A DNA stretch of 64,000 nucleotides, from the NCBI GenBank assembly GCA_030834165.1, contig JAURFU010000001.1:1-64000 (forward strand), given 5' to 3'. Of the stretch, positions 1 to 7,914 are shown piece after piece. Both the position numbers and the translations under genes were made by a program. Positions within the stretch are counted from its first letter, which is position 1, and every line of letters begins with the position of its first letter. This stretch comes from Verrucomicrobiota bacterium (GTDB lineage: Bacteria > Verrucomicrobiota > Verrucomicrobiia > Opitutales > UBA953). The notes beneath the pieces were generated by a model. The model saw only the letters and a list, made by a program, of their open reading frames with translations, was not told the origin of the DNA and made no database searches.

Positions 1-682
1 GATCGAGCCAGCCGACCGCCATGTGTTCGCCGAAGCGAGGAGATGCCAGCAATGCGTCGATGCGCTTCTCGTAGGCGTCGCCGGAACTGTCGGTCAGGAA
101 GGCGGCGACCTCGTCGGCGGTGGGCGGGAGGCCCGTCAGGGCGAAAGAAGCACGACGGAGCAAGGTGGTGCGGTCGGCGGCGGGCGAGGTCTTCAATCCG
201 GCCTTGGCGGCCTGCGCTGCGATGAAGGCGTCGAGGGGGTCCTTGACCCAAGCGGGGTCCGCCACCTGGGGGGCAGGAGTGGGGCTTGGACTGACGAAGG
301 CCCAGTGAGGGTCATACTTGGCACCTTGCTTGATCCAGCGCGTCAGGATGTCTTTCTCGGCGGCAGAGAGCGGACGGTGCAGCTCCGGCGGCGGCATGAT
401 CTCCTCAGGATCATCCGTGCGCATGCGATGGACCATGGCGCTCTTCTCGATGTCACCGGGGACGATCGCCCGCTCGCCGCTCTTCAGTTCCTTGGTCGCT
501 CCGGCGAACTCATCGAGACGAAGGCCCGCCTTGCGTCCCTTGTCGGCGTCGGGACCGTGGCAGCCGTAGCAACGATCGGAGAGGATCGGACGGATGTCGC
601 GGTTGAAATCCACGGGCGACTCGGAGCCTAGGACCACCGCGGAGATCGAGAGGCTTGAAATGATGAGCGCCGAGGAACGCAT
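1..682 (-). CDS. Secreted planctomycete-type cytochrome c / DUF1549 protein, 5' part only
   Basis: The gene runs off the left edge; 227 residues are visible. Residues 1-20 form a signal peptide (M-R-S-S followed by a hydrophobic run, then GSES), so the protein is exported. A c-type heme site CYGCH (Cys38, Cys41, His42) lies in a short cytochrome domain of the planctomycete PSCyt1 type, with the usual MPPPE segment near residue 118. From about residue 148 the DUF1549 domain begins (DPLDAFI, then LTGLPPT). In this family the DUF1549 region is normally followed by DUF1553, presumably beyond the edge. Function is unproven; such proteins are common in PVC bacteria and are often paired with DUF1501 proteins. 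An in-frame ATG at 704-706 with AGGA upstream would add eight residues, including two Glu. The start at 682 gives a more normal signal peptide. Confidence 0.88.
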   Translation of the reverse strand, partial: MRSSALIISSLSISAVVLGSESPVDFNRDIRPILSDRCYGCHGPDADKGRKAGLRLDEFAGATKELKSGERAIVPGDIEKSAMVHRMRTDDPEEIMPPPELHRPLSAAEKDILTRWIKQGAKYDPHWAFVSPSPTPAPQVADPAWVKDPLDAFIAAQAAKAGLKTSPAADRTTLLRRASFALTGLPPTADEVAAFLTDSSGDAYEKRIDALLASPRFGEHMAVGWLD

Positions 683-947
683 GAGGTGAAGACACTCAAC
701 TTCCATGCCCTGTTCCTGTCCAACTATGTTTGGGCGTTGGGTGATTTATCTCATCTCATTTCCGTTCGTTTAGAGGTTCATCCTTGTCGGGATCTGCTCA
801 TTTGCTCGCTCGAACTCTTTCGGTCGTTTGGCCTGCTGATTTACGAAGGATAGGGTCGGCTAATTTCGAGGCATTCAACATTAATGAGCGATACAATCAT
901 ATCCATCATAAAAGAAGGTTTCCAATCGTTTATTCTTGCGGAAACAC

Positions 948-961
948 TGTGTTTTAACACA
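948..961. promoter_or_regulatory. Operator-like palindrome just upstream of glmM
   Basis: TGTGTTTTAACACA is an inverted repeat (TGTGTT / AACACA) ending nine bases before the preferred glmM ATG at 971. A further AACAC at 943-947 lies directly before it, so the short element AACAC/GTGTT occurs three times in alternating orientation. It could be a protein-binding site or a small hairpin near the ribosome binding site. This rests only on the visible symmetry; no regulator is identified. Confidence 0.25.
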
Positions 962-970
962 AAACCGGCC

Positions 971-2326
971 ATGGCGAACAAACTCTTCGGTACGGACGGC
1001 ATCCGCGGACGGGCTAACGAATATCCGATCACCCCGGAAATCGCCCTGCGCATCGGCCAGGCGATCTCGCGCGTGCTCCGCTCCAGCGGGGCCAATCATA
1101 ACCGGGTCATCATCGGCAAAGACACGCGCATTTCTGGCTATATGTTGGAGACCGCGCTGACGAGCGGACTGGTCTCGAGCGGCATGGATGTCTTCCTGGT
1201 CGGTCCCATGCCGACTCCCGCGGTCGCGCATCTGACCCAGTCGATGGGCTGCGGCGCAGGCATCATGCTGACGGCCTCGCACAACCCTTACGAAGACAAC
1301 GGACTCAAGATTTTCGGCCCGGACGGCTTCAAGCTTTCCGACGACCTCGAAGCGCTCGTCGAGCAGGAGGTCCTTTACGATGTGAAGGCGAACGGCGTCA
1401 CCGGCGACAAGATCGGCAAGGCTTATCGCATCGACGATGCCCGCGGCCGCTACATCGAATTCGTCAAGCAGAGCCTGGGTGGCGCGGGCCTCGATGGCAT
1501 GAAGATCGTCGTGGACTGCGGCCATGGCGCCGGCTATCTGCTGGCCCCGCTGATCTTCAAGGAACTGGGCGCCAAGGTCGTGAAGCTCGGCGTCGAGCCC
1601 GATGGCATCAACATCAACGCCGGGGTCGGCGCGCTCTATCCCGATTTCGCAGGCAAGGTCGTGAAGGAGCAGGGCGCCGATGTCGGCATCTCCCTCGACG
1701 GCGACGCCGACCGGGTGATCTTCAGCGACGCCTCCGGCGCCAGCGTCTCCGGCGACCGCGTCCTCGCGCTGTGCGCGCTGGCCTTGAAGGAAGAAGGCAA
1801 GCTCAACGGCGACACGATGGTCTGCACGGTCATGTCGAACCTCGGCCTGCACGAGGCCATGCGCAAGGCGGGGATCGGCGTCGTGACCACCGCCGTGAGC
1901 GACCGCCATGTCATCGAAGCCCTGCGTAAGGGGGATTATTCCTTCGGCGGCGAGAACTCCGGCCACCTCATCTTCTCCGACTACGCCTCCACCGGCGACG
2001 GCATCCTGAGCGCCCTGCAGGTCCTGCGCTTCATGCGCAAGAAAGGCGCCACCTTGGCCGACCTGGCCGCCGGGATGCGTGAGTATCCTCAGGCGCTCGT
2101 CAACCTGAAGGTCCGCGCGCGCGTCCCCTTGGCGCAGCTCGCCTCCTTGCAGGAAGAGATCCGCAGGGCGGACGAGGCCTTCGGCAAGGTCGGCCGCCAC
2201 CTGATCCGTTACTCCGGCACCGAGAACAAGCTCCGCATCCTCGTGGAGCACCAGGATCAGGGCGAAGTCGACCGCTGGTCGCTCGCGTTCAAGTCCGCCG
2301 TGGAGGCGGATTTCGCCGCTCTCTGA
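971..2326 (+). CDS. glmM: Phosphoglucosamine mutase GlmM
   Basis: Interconverts glucosamine-6-phosphate and glucosamine-1-phosphate in the cytoplasm, the second step towards UDP-GlcNAc for peptidoglycan and lipid A. The 451-residue product has the family length. It opens with LFGTDGIRG, carries the phosphoserine loop TASHNP (Ser103) and the metal-binding DGDADR, and ends with the phosphate-binding RYSGTENKLRI. The open frame extends upstream to an ATG at 884, but family alignment begins at MANKLFGTDG, so 971 is preferred. It is the first gene of a glm cluster: the GlmU-like gene starts one base after its stop, and glmS follows three bases later, so co-transcription is likely. Confidence 0.96.
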   Translation: MANKLFGTDGIRGRANEYPITPEIALRIGQAISRVLRSSGANHNRVIIGKDTRISGYMLETALTSGLVSSGMDVFLVGPMPTPAVAHLTQSMGCGAGIMLTASHNPYEDNGLKIFGPDGFKLSDDLEALVEQEVLYDVKANGVTGDKIGKAYRIDDARGRYIEFVKQSLGGAGLDGMKIVVDCGHGAGYLLAPLIFKELGAKVVKLGVEPDGININAGVGALYPDFAGKVVKEQGADVGISLDGDADRVIFSDASGASVSGDRVLALCALALKEEGKLNGDTMVCTVMSNLGLHEAMRKAGIGVVTTAVSDRHVIEALRKGDYSFGGENSGHLIFSDYASTGDGILSALQVLRFMRKKGATLADLAAGMREYPQALVNLKVRARVPLAQLASLQEEIRRADEAFGKVGRHLIRYSGTENKLRILVEHQDQGEVDRWSLAFKSAVEADFAAL

Positions 2327-2327
2327 C

Positions 2328-3212
2328 ATGACCACCTTCCGCCTGACCGACGCCGGCGAGACGCCCGGCTGCCACCCGCTCACGTCGACCCGGGCGCTCG
2401 GAGATTTCCCGGTCGCCAACCTCGCGTTGCGTCGTCACCAGGCGGCCGCCCTCCTGGCGCTCGGTCTCGTCGAAACCCAAGGTCCGGAGGCGGACCTGAC
2501 CGTCCATGCCGCGGCTTGGTTCTCGGCCGCGGAACTCGCCACCTTCGTCGCGGACGCCTCTTACGGCACGATGACGACCGAGGAGGGCGTCATCCTGCTG
2601 GCACGCAAGGCCCCCGGGCGCGACCTGCGCGCCAGCCAGTCTTTCGCCATCACCTACGCCTGGGACCTGCTGCGGGCCAATGCCGAAGCCATGACCTCTC
2701 GCAAGAACTACGTCCAAGAGTCGGGCGCCCATGCTTCGCTCTACGTCGACGGACGCCTGCAGGTCGGGAAGGGCACCAAGATCCTCCCGGGCGTCGTCAT
2801 CGAGGGCGACGTCATCATCGGCGACAACTGCAAGGTCGGCCCGAATTGCTACCTCCGCGGTTCGACCGCCATCGGCGACAAGTGTCACGTCGGCCAGGCC
2901 GTCGAGATCAAGAACTCGATCCTGCTGTCCGGCACGAACGTCGGGCACCTTTCTTATCTGGGCGACTCGATCCTCGGTGAGAAGGTCAACTTCGGCGCCG
3001 GCACCATCACTTCGAACCTCCGGCATGACGGCGGCCCGCATCGCAGTCCGGTCGCCGGCCGCATGGTCGACACCGGACGCCGCAAGCTCGGAGCCATCGT
3101 AGGTGACGGCGTGCACACCGGCATCCATACCTCCCTTTACCCCGGGCGTAAGCTCTGGCCCAAGACTTCGACGCTTCCCGGCGCCATCGTCGACAAGGAC
3201 ATCCTTTCCTGA
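2328..3212 (+). CDS. GlmU-like left-handed beta-helix protein, putative glucosamine-1-phosphate acetyltransferase
   Basis: A 294-residue protein between glmM and glmS, one base after one and two before the other. Residues from about 130 to the end are hexapeptide repeats of a left-handed parallel beta-helix, with GlmU-like segments (VGHLSYLGDS and NFGAGTITSN). That half resembles the acetyltransferase domain of GlmU. Residues 1-125 are too short for a standard uridylyltransferase domain and lack its GGxGT signature. They carry HPLTSTRALGDFPVANL and YAWDLL, which recall the variant sugar nucleotidyltransferase family (NTP_transf_4) of Bacteroidetes-type GlmU-like proteins. Position strongly suggests a role in making UDP-GlcNAc. 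Whether it transfers acetyl, uridylyl or both groups cannot be told from sequence alone. Confidence 0.85.
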   Translation: MTTFRLTDAGETPGCHPLTSTRALGDFPVANLALRRHQAAALLALGLVETQGPEADLTVHAAAWFSAAELATFVADASYGTMTTEEGVILLARKAPGRDLRASQSFAITYAWDLLRANAEAMTSRKNYVQESGAHASLYVDGRLQVGKGTKILPGVVIEGDVIIGDNCKVGPNCYLRGSTAIGDKCHVGQAVEIKNSILLSGTNVGHLSYLGDSILGEKVNFGAGTITSNLRHDGGPHRSPVAGRMVDTGRRKLGAIVGDGVHTGIHTSLYPGRKLWPKTSTLPGAIVDKDILS

Positions 3213-3214
3213 AC

Positions 3215-5053
3215 ATGTGCGGCATCGTCGGCTATGTCGGTCGCTCCGCGGCCACCCCCGTCCTCCTGGGCGGCCTTCGTCGTCTCGAATATCGCGGCTA
3301 TGACTCCGCCGGACTGACGGTGCAATCTTCCGAAGGGCTCCTGACGCTGCGGGCCGTCGGCAAGGTCACCCGGTTGGCCGACAAGGTCCGGGCCGAGTGG
3401 TCCGACGCCCGCCAGGGCGCCTGCGTCGTCGGCATCGCCCATACGCGCTGGGCGACGCACGGGGCGCCGACCGAAGCCAACGCCCATCCGCATGCCGATG
3501 CCGGCGGCCGCATCCGTCTGGTGCATAACGGCATCATCGAGAACTACCGGGCCCTCCGGGCAAAGCTCGAGGCCAAGGGGCACGTCTTCTCGTCGGAGAC
3601 CGACACCGAAGCCGTCGCCCGGCTCGTCGGCGAATATTACAAAGGCGACCTCCGCAAGGCCGTCATCGCGGCCTTACGTCAGGTAGAAGGCGCCTACGGC
3701 ATCGCCGTGATCTCAGCCGACGAACCGGGCCGGATCGTCGTCGCACGCAAAGGCAGCCCCCTGGTGATCGGCGTCGGCGAAGGCGAGTGCCTGATCGCTT
3801 CCGACCCTTCGGCGCTGATCTCGCACACCCGCCGCGTCATCTATCTCGACGACGGTGACGTCGCCTTGGTCACGGCTGATTCCGTCGACATCACGGACCT
3901 GAACCATGCGCCGATGGACCGCGACGTGGCGGAGCTCGCATTCGAGGTCAGCGCGGTCGAGAAGGGCGGCTTCGAGCATTTCATGCTCAAGGAGATCCAC
4001 GAGCAGCCGGAGTCCGTCCGGAACGCGCTGCGCGGTCGTCTGGATCTCCTGAACGGCACCGCCGTGCTTTCGGGCATGGGCGCGACCGCCCGCGAACTCC
4101 TCGACCTCCAGCGCATCGTGATGGTCGGCTGCGGGACCTCCTTGCACGCCGGCATGGTCGGCGACTTCGCCTTCGAGGAACTCGCCGCCCTCCAGGCAGA
4201 GGTGCAGCCCGCCGCTGAGTTCCGCTACCGTAATCCGCTGGTGGACGGACGCGACCTGGTCGTCGCCATCTCCCAGTCCGGCGAGACGGCCGACACCCTG
4301 GCCGCCGTCCGCGAGGCCAAGGACAAGGGCGCCCTGGTCATGGGTCTCGTCAACGTGGTCGGCTCGACCATCGCGCGCGAAGCGGGGCGGGGCGTCTACC
4401 TGCATGCCGGCCCGGAGATCTCCGTCGCCTCGACCAAGGCCTTCACCGGGCAGGTCGCCGTGCTGCTCCTGATGGCCCTGAAGCTCGGCCGCGGCCGTCG
4501 CCTGTCCCGGGAGCGTGGGCTCGCTATGGCCGCCGAGCTCGCGCGGCTGCCCGAACTCATCGAAAACGTCCTCCGTCAGGACGCCGCCATCGCCAAGGTG
4601 GCCGCATCGATGGTGAAGCATGAGCATGCGTTCTTCCTTGGACGCGGCCCGATGCATCCCGTGGCCCTCGAAGGCGCCCTGAAGCTCAAGGAGATCTCGT
4701 ACGTGCACGCGGAAGGGTATCACGCCGCCGAGCTCAAGCACGGACCCATCGCGTTGCTCACGCCGGGCATGCCGGTCGTCGTGCTCGCCAACCGGTCGCC
4801 GGTCCTGGACAAGACCCTAGGCAACGCCGAGGAGTGCAAGGCCCGCGGCGCTCACGTCATCGCCATCGTGACCGAGGGCGGACCGGAAGCCGCGGTCGCC
4901 GACGAGACCATCCGCATCCCGGACTGCGATCCGTTGGTCGCCACCATCCCGGCCGCCGTCGCCTTGCAGCTGCTGGCATACCATGTCGCGCGTCTGCGCG
5001 GATGCCCGATCGACCAGCCGCGTAACCTCGCGAAGTCGGTCACCGTCGAGTAA
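3215..5053 (+). CDS. glmS: Glutamine-fructose-6-phosphate aminotransferase (isomerizing) GlmS
   Basis: Makes glucosamine-6-phosphate from fructose-6-phosphate and glutamine, the committed step into amino sugars. The 612-residue length fits. Cys2 (MCGIVGY) is the N-terminal nucleophile of the class II glutaminase domain once Met is removed. HTRWATHG and HNGIIENY are conserved glutaminase motifs. Two SIS sugar-isomerase domains follow, the first near residue 303 (VGCGTSLHAG, then SQSGETADT) and the second near 473 (GRGPMHPVALEGALKLKE). The C-terminus DQPRNLAKSVTVE is the conserved family tail. It is the last gene of the glmM-GlmU-like-glmS block. No glmS ribozyme is expected here, since only two bases separate it from the gene before. 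Confidence 0.97.
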   Translation: MCGIVGYVGRSAATPVLLGGLRRLEYRGYDSAGLTVQSSEGLLTLRAVGKVTRLADKVRAEWSDARQGACVVGIAHTRWATHGAPTEANAHPHADAGGRIRLVHNGIIENYRALRAKLEAKGHVFSSETDTEAVARLVGEYYKGDLRKAVIAALRQVEGAYGIAVISADEPGRIVVARKGSPLVIGVGEGECLIASDPSALISHTRRVIYLDDGDVALVTADSVDITDLNHAPMDRDVAELAFEVSAVEKGGFEHFMLKEIHEQPESVRNALRGRLDLLNGTAVLSGMGATARELLDLQRIVMVGCGTSLHAGMVGDFAFEELAALQAEVQPAAEFRYRNPLVDGRDLVVAISQSGETADTLAAVREAKDKGALVMGLVNVVGSTIAREAGRGVYLHAGPEISVASTKAFTGQVAVLLLMALKLGRGRRLSRERGLAMAAELARLPELIENVLRQDAAIAKVAASMVKHEHAFFLGRGPMHPVALEGALKLKEISYVHAEGYHAAELKHGPIALLTPGMPVVVLANRSPVLDKTLGNAEECKARGAHVIAIVTEGGPEAAVADETIRIPDCDPLVATIPAAVALQLLAYHVARLRGCPIDQPRNLAKSVTVE

Positions 5054-5127
5054 GGATAACGCCTCAGCGATACACCTCAGGTCCTTGCCGTTGATGGGGA
5101 CGCCCGGCGCGCCTTCCTCGGAGCGCC

Positions 5128-5448
5128 ATGAACGAACGCTCCAAGAAGAAGTGCCGCTGCTGCCGGAAGACCTTGCCGATGGGACAGTTCCATCGTCTCG
5201 AGGGCACCGCGGCCATCCACCCGTTCTGCCGACCCTGCCTGGTCACCGCCGCGCGGCGTCGCTCGGCCCGTCGTGCCGACCAACGGGCGCAGAAGACCCG
5301 ATGCTGCGCGCAATGCGGCCAGGACCTGCCCGTGCAGATGTTCCATTGGCTTCGCGCCTCCGGCAGTTTCCACAGCTACTGCCGCCCGTGCCACGCCGCC
5401 TACATGGCCGAACGTTACCGTCGCCTGCAGTCAGGTCGCCGGAAGTGA
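5128..5448 (+). CDS. Small protein with two tandem zinc-ribbon repeats
   Basis: A 106-residue basic protein built from two copies of one motif. Copy 1 (about residues 9-43) is CRCCRKTLPMGQFHR, a spacer, then HPFCRPC. Copy 2 (about 58-92) is CCAQCGQDLPVQMFHW, a spacer, then HSYCRPC. The pattern CxxC-x(5-7)-F-H-x(n)-YCxxC matches the zinc-binding N-terminal segment seen in phage HNH / endonuclease VII-type proteins, but no nuclease catalytic part follows. GGAG lies four bases before the ATG. It stands alone, 74 bases after glmS and on the same strand. Nucleic-acid binding is an inference from the Cys pattern and from many Arg and Lys residues; function is unknown. Confidence 0.72.
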   Translation: MNERSKKKCRCCRKTLPMGQFHRLEGTAAIHPFCRPCLVTAARRRSARRADQRAQKTRCCAQCGQDLPVQMFHWLRASGSFHSYCRPCHAAYMAERYRRLQSGRRK

Positions 5449-5464
5449 TCGAAAGGTTTCCCGC

Positions 5465-5539
<75 letters not shown>

Positions 5540-5643
5540 GGACAGCGGGATGGGAATGAGTGCGATTCGCGGGAAGGATTTCAAGAGCAAATGCACATTA
5601 ATCGGCGATGACGCCGGAAGGCGGAAAAAGGGACGGTTCGGAG

Positions 5644-5715
5644 TGGCCAGACAGGGACTCGAACCCTGAACCAATTGATTAAAAGTCAACTGCTCTACCA
5701 TTGAGCTATCTGGCC
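5644..5715 (-). tRNA. tRNA-Lys (anticodon TTT)
   Basis: The cloverleaf is nearly identical to that of its neighbour: acceptor GGCCAGA/TCTGGCC, same D-arm, anticodon stem GTTGA/TCAAT with loop CTTTTAA, and T-arm CAGGG-TTCGAGT-CCCTG. The discriminator is A but the following bases are CTC, so CCA must be added after transcription, unlike in the CTT copy. It follows the rlmB-like gene by 54 bases on the same strand. Confidence 0.96.
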
Positions 5716-5769
5716 TTCCGAACGGGACGATTACGACACGCCCGACCGCACGGGTAAAGGAAAATTGCC

Positions 5770-6333
5770 TCAGCGATGGCCGCGCTGGCGGACCGCCTCG
5801 AAAAGGCAGACCCCGGCGGAAACCGAGACGTTGAGGCAGGGTACCTGACCGAGCATCGGGATACGGAGCAGGAAATCGCAGGTCTCGGCCGTCAGGTGGC
5901 GGATGCCGTCGCCCTCGGCGCCGAGCACGATCGCCAGGGGGCCCGTGAGCTTGGCTGAATAGAGCGACTGGCTCGCCTTATGGTCGGAGGTGCCGGCCAG
6001 CCAGACGCCGTTGTCCTTGAGTTTGACCAAGGCGTTGCGGAGGTTGTTGGCCTGGACGATCGGCATGGTCTCCGCGGCGCCGACGGCGACCTTACGGACC
6101 GTATCGGTGACCGGGGCCGAGTTCTTGCGCGTGATGACCACGAAAGCGCAGCCGGCGCACTCCGCGTTGCGCAGGCAGGCGCCGAGGTTATGCGGGTCCT
6201 GGACGCCATCGAGGACGAGGATCAGCGGATCCTTGACGTCCTTGAGCAGCGCGGGGATGTCCGCTTCGTCGTAGAGCCTGACCGGCTTGTGCAGGTCGGC
6301 GTGCCGCGGGGCGCGATCGTTGCTCCGGGCCAT
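5770..6333 (-). CDS. rlmB: SpoU/TrmH-family RNA 2'-O-methyltransferase, short RlmB-like form
   Basis: A 187-residue SPOUT methyltransferase that most resembles the catalytic half of RlmB, which methylates the ribose of G2251 in 23S rRNA. Motif 1 is DPHNLGACLRNAECAG (about residues 46-61), motif 2 is LGAEGDGIR, and motif 3 is IPMLGQVPCLNVSVSAG near the C-terminus; together they form the knotted SAM site. The usual RlmB is about 245 residues, with an N-terminal L30e-like RNA-binding domain. Here that domain is absent and the catalytic core begins almost at once. Target specificity is therefore less certain; another SpoU methyltransferase such as a tRNA enzyme is possible. It begins seven bases after the asd stop, so is probably co-transcribed with asd. 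Confidence 0.85.
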   Translation of the reverse strand: MARSNDRAPRHADLHKPVRLYDEADIPALLKDVKDPLILVLDGVQDPHNLGACLRNAECAGCAFVVITRKNSAPVTDTVRKVAVGAAETMPIVQANNLRNALVKLKDNGVWLAGTSDHKASQSLYSAKLTGPLAIVLGAEGDGIRHLTAETCDFLLRIPMLGQVPCLNVSVSAGVCLFEAVRQRGHR

Positions 6334-6340
6334 GGTCGGC

Positions 6341-7360
6341 TTACTTGCGGGCGAGAAGTCCCCGGGCGTGCAGCGCTTCGGCGATCTGGATCGCGTTGAG
6401 CGCGGCGCCCTTCCAGAGCTGGTCGCCGGAGACCCAGAGGGAGAGGCCGTTGTCGAAGAGGGTGTCCTTGCGCAGACGTCCGACGCCGCACTTCTCCTTG
6501 CCGGCGTAGTCGAGCGGCATCGGGTACTTCTTGTTGGCCGGGTCGTCGCAGAGTTCGGCGCCGGCGAAGGCGCTGATGGCCTGGCGGGCGACGGCGAGGT
6601 CGACCGGACGCTCGAACTCGGCGCTGATGGCGATGGAGTGGGCGCGGAAGACCGGGACGCGGACGCAGGTGGTGGTCACCTTGAGGCCGGGCAGGTCCAT
6701 GATCTTGCGGCCTTCGTTGACCATCTTCATCTCTTCCTTGGTGTAGCCGTCCTCGAGGAACGAATCGACCTGCGGGATGAGGTTGAAGTTGATGGTGTGA
6801 GGGTAGACCTTCGGGGCGAGGGTCTCGCCCTTGGCCCAGGCGCGGGCCTGGGCGTCGAGTTCGCGCATCGCTTCGGCGCCGGTGCCGGAGACGGCCTGGT
6901 AGGTGGAGGCGAAGAACTTCCTGAGGCCGAAAGCCTGATGGAGCGGGAAGAGCCCCATCAGCGCGATCGCGGTGGAGCAATTAGGGTTGGCGATGATGCC
7001 CTTGTGGTCGGCCAGGTGATGGGCGTTGATCTCCGGGACGACGAGCGGGACGTCCGGGGACATGCGGAAGGCCGAGCTGTTATCGATGACGATGCAGCCG
7101 CGCTTGACCGCTTCGGGGGCGAGGGCGAGGGAGATCGAACCGCCGGCGCTGAAGACGGCGAAATCAAGGCCTTCGAACGCCTCCGGTTTGGCTTCCTGGA
7201 CGGTCCATTCCTTGCCGCCGTAGGTCACCTTGGAGCCTGCGGAGCGGGCGGAAGCCAGGGGACGGAGTTCGGCCACGGGGAAGTTCCGCTTGGCCATGAG
7301 CGCCAGCAGTTCTTGACCCACCGCGCCTGTCACGCCCACGATGCCGATGCGATATGCCAT
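6341..7360 (-). CDS. asd: Aspartate-semialdehyde dehydrogenase
   Basis: Reduces aspartyl phosphate to aspartate semialdehyde with NADPH, the branch point to lysine, diaminopimelate, threonine and methionine. The 339-residue product starts with the NADP-binding IGIVGVTGAVGQEL. It has the active-site ANPNCST (Cys128), the QAVSGTGA segment and the RVPVFRAHS segment near the C-terminal half. The frame is open to a further start at 7402, but MAYRIGIVGV at 7360 is the natural beginning. Its ATG overlaps the probable start of the divergent L,D-transpeptidase gene, so each promoter must lie in or before the other reading frame. Confidence 0.96.
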   Translation of the reverse strand: MAYRIGIVGVTGAVGQELLALMAKRNFPVAELRPLASARSAGSKVTYGGKEWTVQEAKPEAFEGLDFAVFSAGGSISLALAPEAVKRGCIVIDNSSAFRMSPDVPLVVPEINAHHLADHKGIIANPNCSTAIALMGLFPLHQAFGLRKFFASTYQAVSGTGAEAMRELDAQARAWAKGETLAPKVYPHTINFNLIPQVDSFLEDGYTKEEMKMVNEGRKIMDLPGLKVTTTCVRVPVFRAHSIAISAEFERPVDLAVARQAISAFAGAELCDDPANKKYPMPLDYAGKEKCGVGRLRKDTLFDNGLSLWVSGDQLWKGAALNAIQIAEALHARGLLARK

Positions 7361-7914
7361 GTTCTGAGTTCGAGTTAGGTTTGAAGAAGGAGGTGACCGC
7401 ACGCCTGCATGGGCTGGGTCTGCCTGCCGCTGAACATTGCATCGTTGTGTCGATTGACCAGCAAAAACTATGGTTTTTCGAGGGTGAAGACTGCGAGACC
7501 TACGTGGTCAGCACCGCCCGGGCCGGCCGAGGATGCGTCCAGGATTCCCTGATGACTCCCGATGGCCTGCATCGCGTCTGCGAGAAGATCGGCGAGGGAG
7601 CGGCGCCCGGCATGGTCTTCAAGGCCCGCCAGCCGACCGGCAAGCTGTCCGGCGAATGGCCGACACCGGAGGACAACCTCATCACCTCTCGCATCCTCTG
7701 GCTCGAAGGCCTGGAGCCGGGTCACAACCAAGGACAGGACTCCCAAGGGCGCGTCGTGGACACCCGTCGACGCTTCGTCTACATCCATGGCACCAATCAG
7801 GCCGACAAGCTCGGCCGGCCTAACAGCCACGGCTGCGTGCTGCTCTCGGACACCGACGTCATCCGACTCTTCGGACGGGCGCCGAACGGCACGCCGGTCC
7901 TGATCCGCGACTAA
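7354..7914 (+). CDS. L,D-transpeptidase (YkuD domain) family protein
   Basis: A 186-residue YkuD-type protein. The catalytic signature is IHGTN (about residue 148) followed by SHGCVLL, whose Cys is the acyl acceptor in L,D-transpeptidases that cross-link peptidoglycan 3-3 or attach proteins to it. The domain begins near residue 28 (HCIVVSIDQQKLW). No signal peptide or membrane segment is visible, so export is not explained; some relatives are cytoplasmic or use other routes. The ATG at 7354 is the first in frame and overlaps the asd start. A perfect anti-16S match AAGGAGGTGA lies inside the frame at 7387-7396, with no ATG, GTG or TTG at good in-frame spacing after it. Its stop overlaps the stop of convergent mrdA by three bases. 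Confidence 0.82.
   Translation: MPCSEFELGLKKEVTARLHGLGLPAAEHCIVVSIDQQKLWFFEGEDCETYVVSTARAGRGCVQDSLMTPDGLHRVCEKIGEGAAPGMVFKARQPTGKLSGEWPTPEDNLITSRILWLEGLEPGHNQGQDSQGRVVDTRRRFVYIHGTNQADKLGRPNSHGCVLLSDTDVIRLFGRAPNGTPVLIRD

Noticed and set aside
23-631. 202-codon plus-strand frame at the left edge
   Set aside because: The minus strand encodes a clear signal peptide, heme site CYGCH and DUF1549 start through the edge; the plus-strand product has no motif.
881-2419. 512-codon open frame on the minus strand opposite glmM
   Set aside because: Its product is low-complexity (Asp/Gly/Ala/Val-rich) and matches no family. It mirrors the codon pattern of glmM, the usual G+C-rich antisense artefact.
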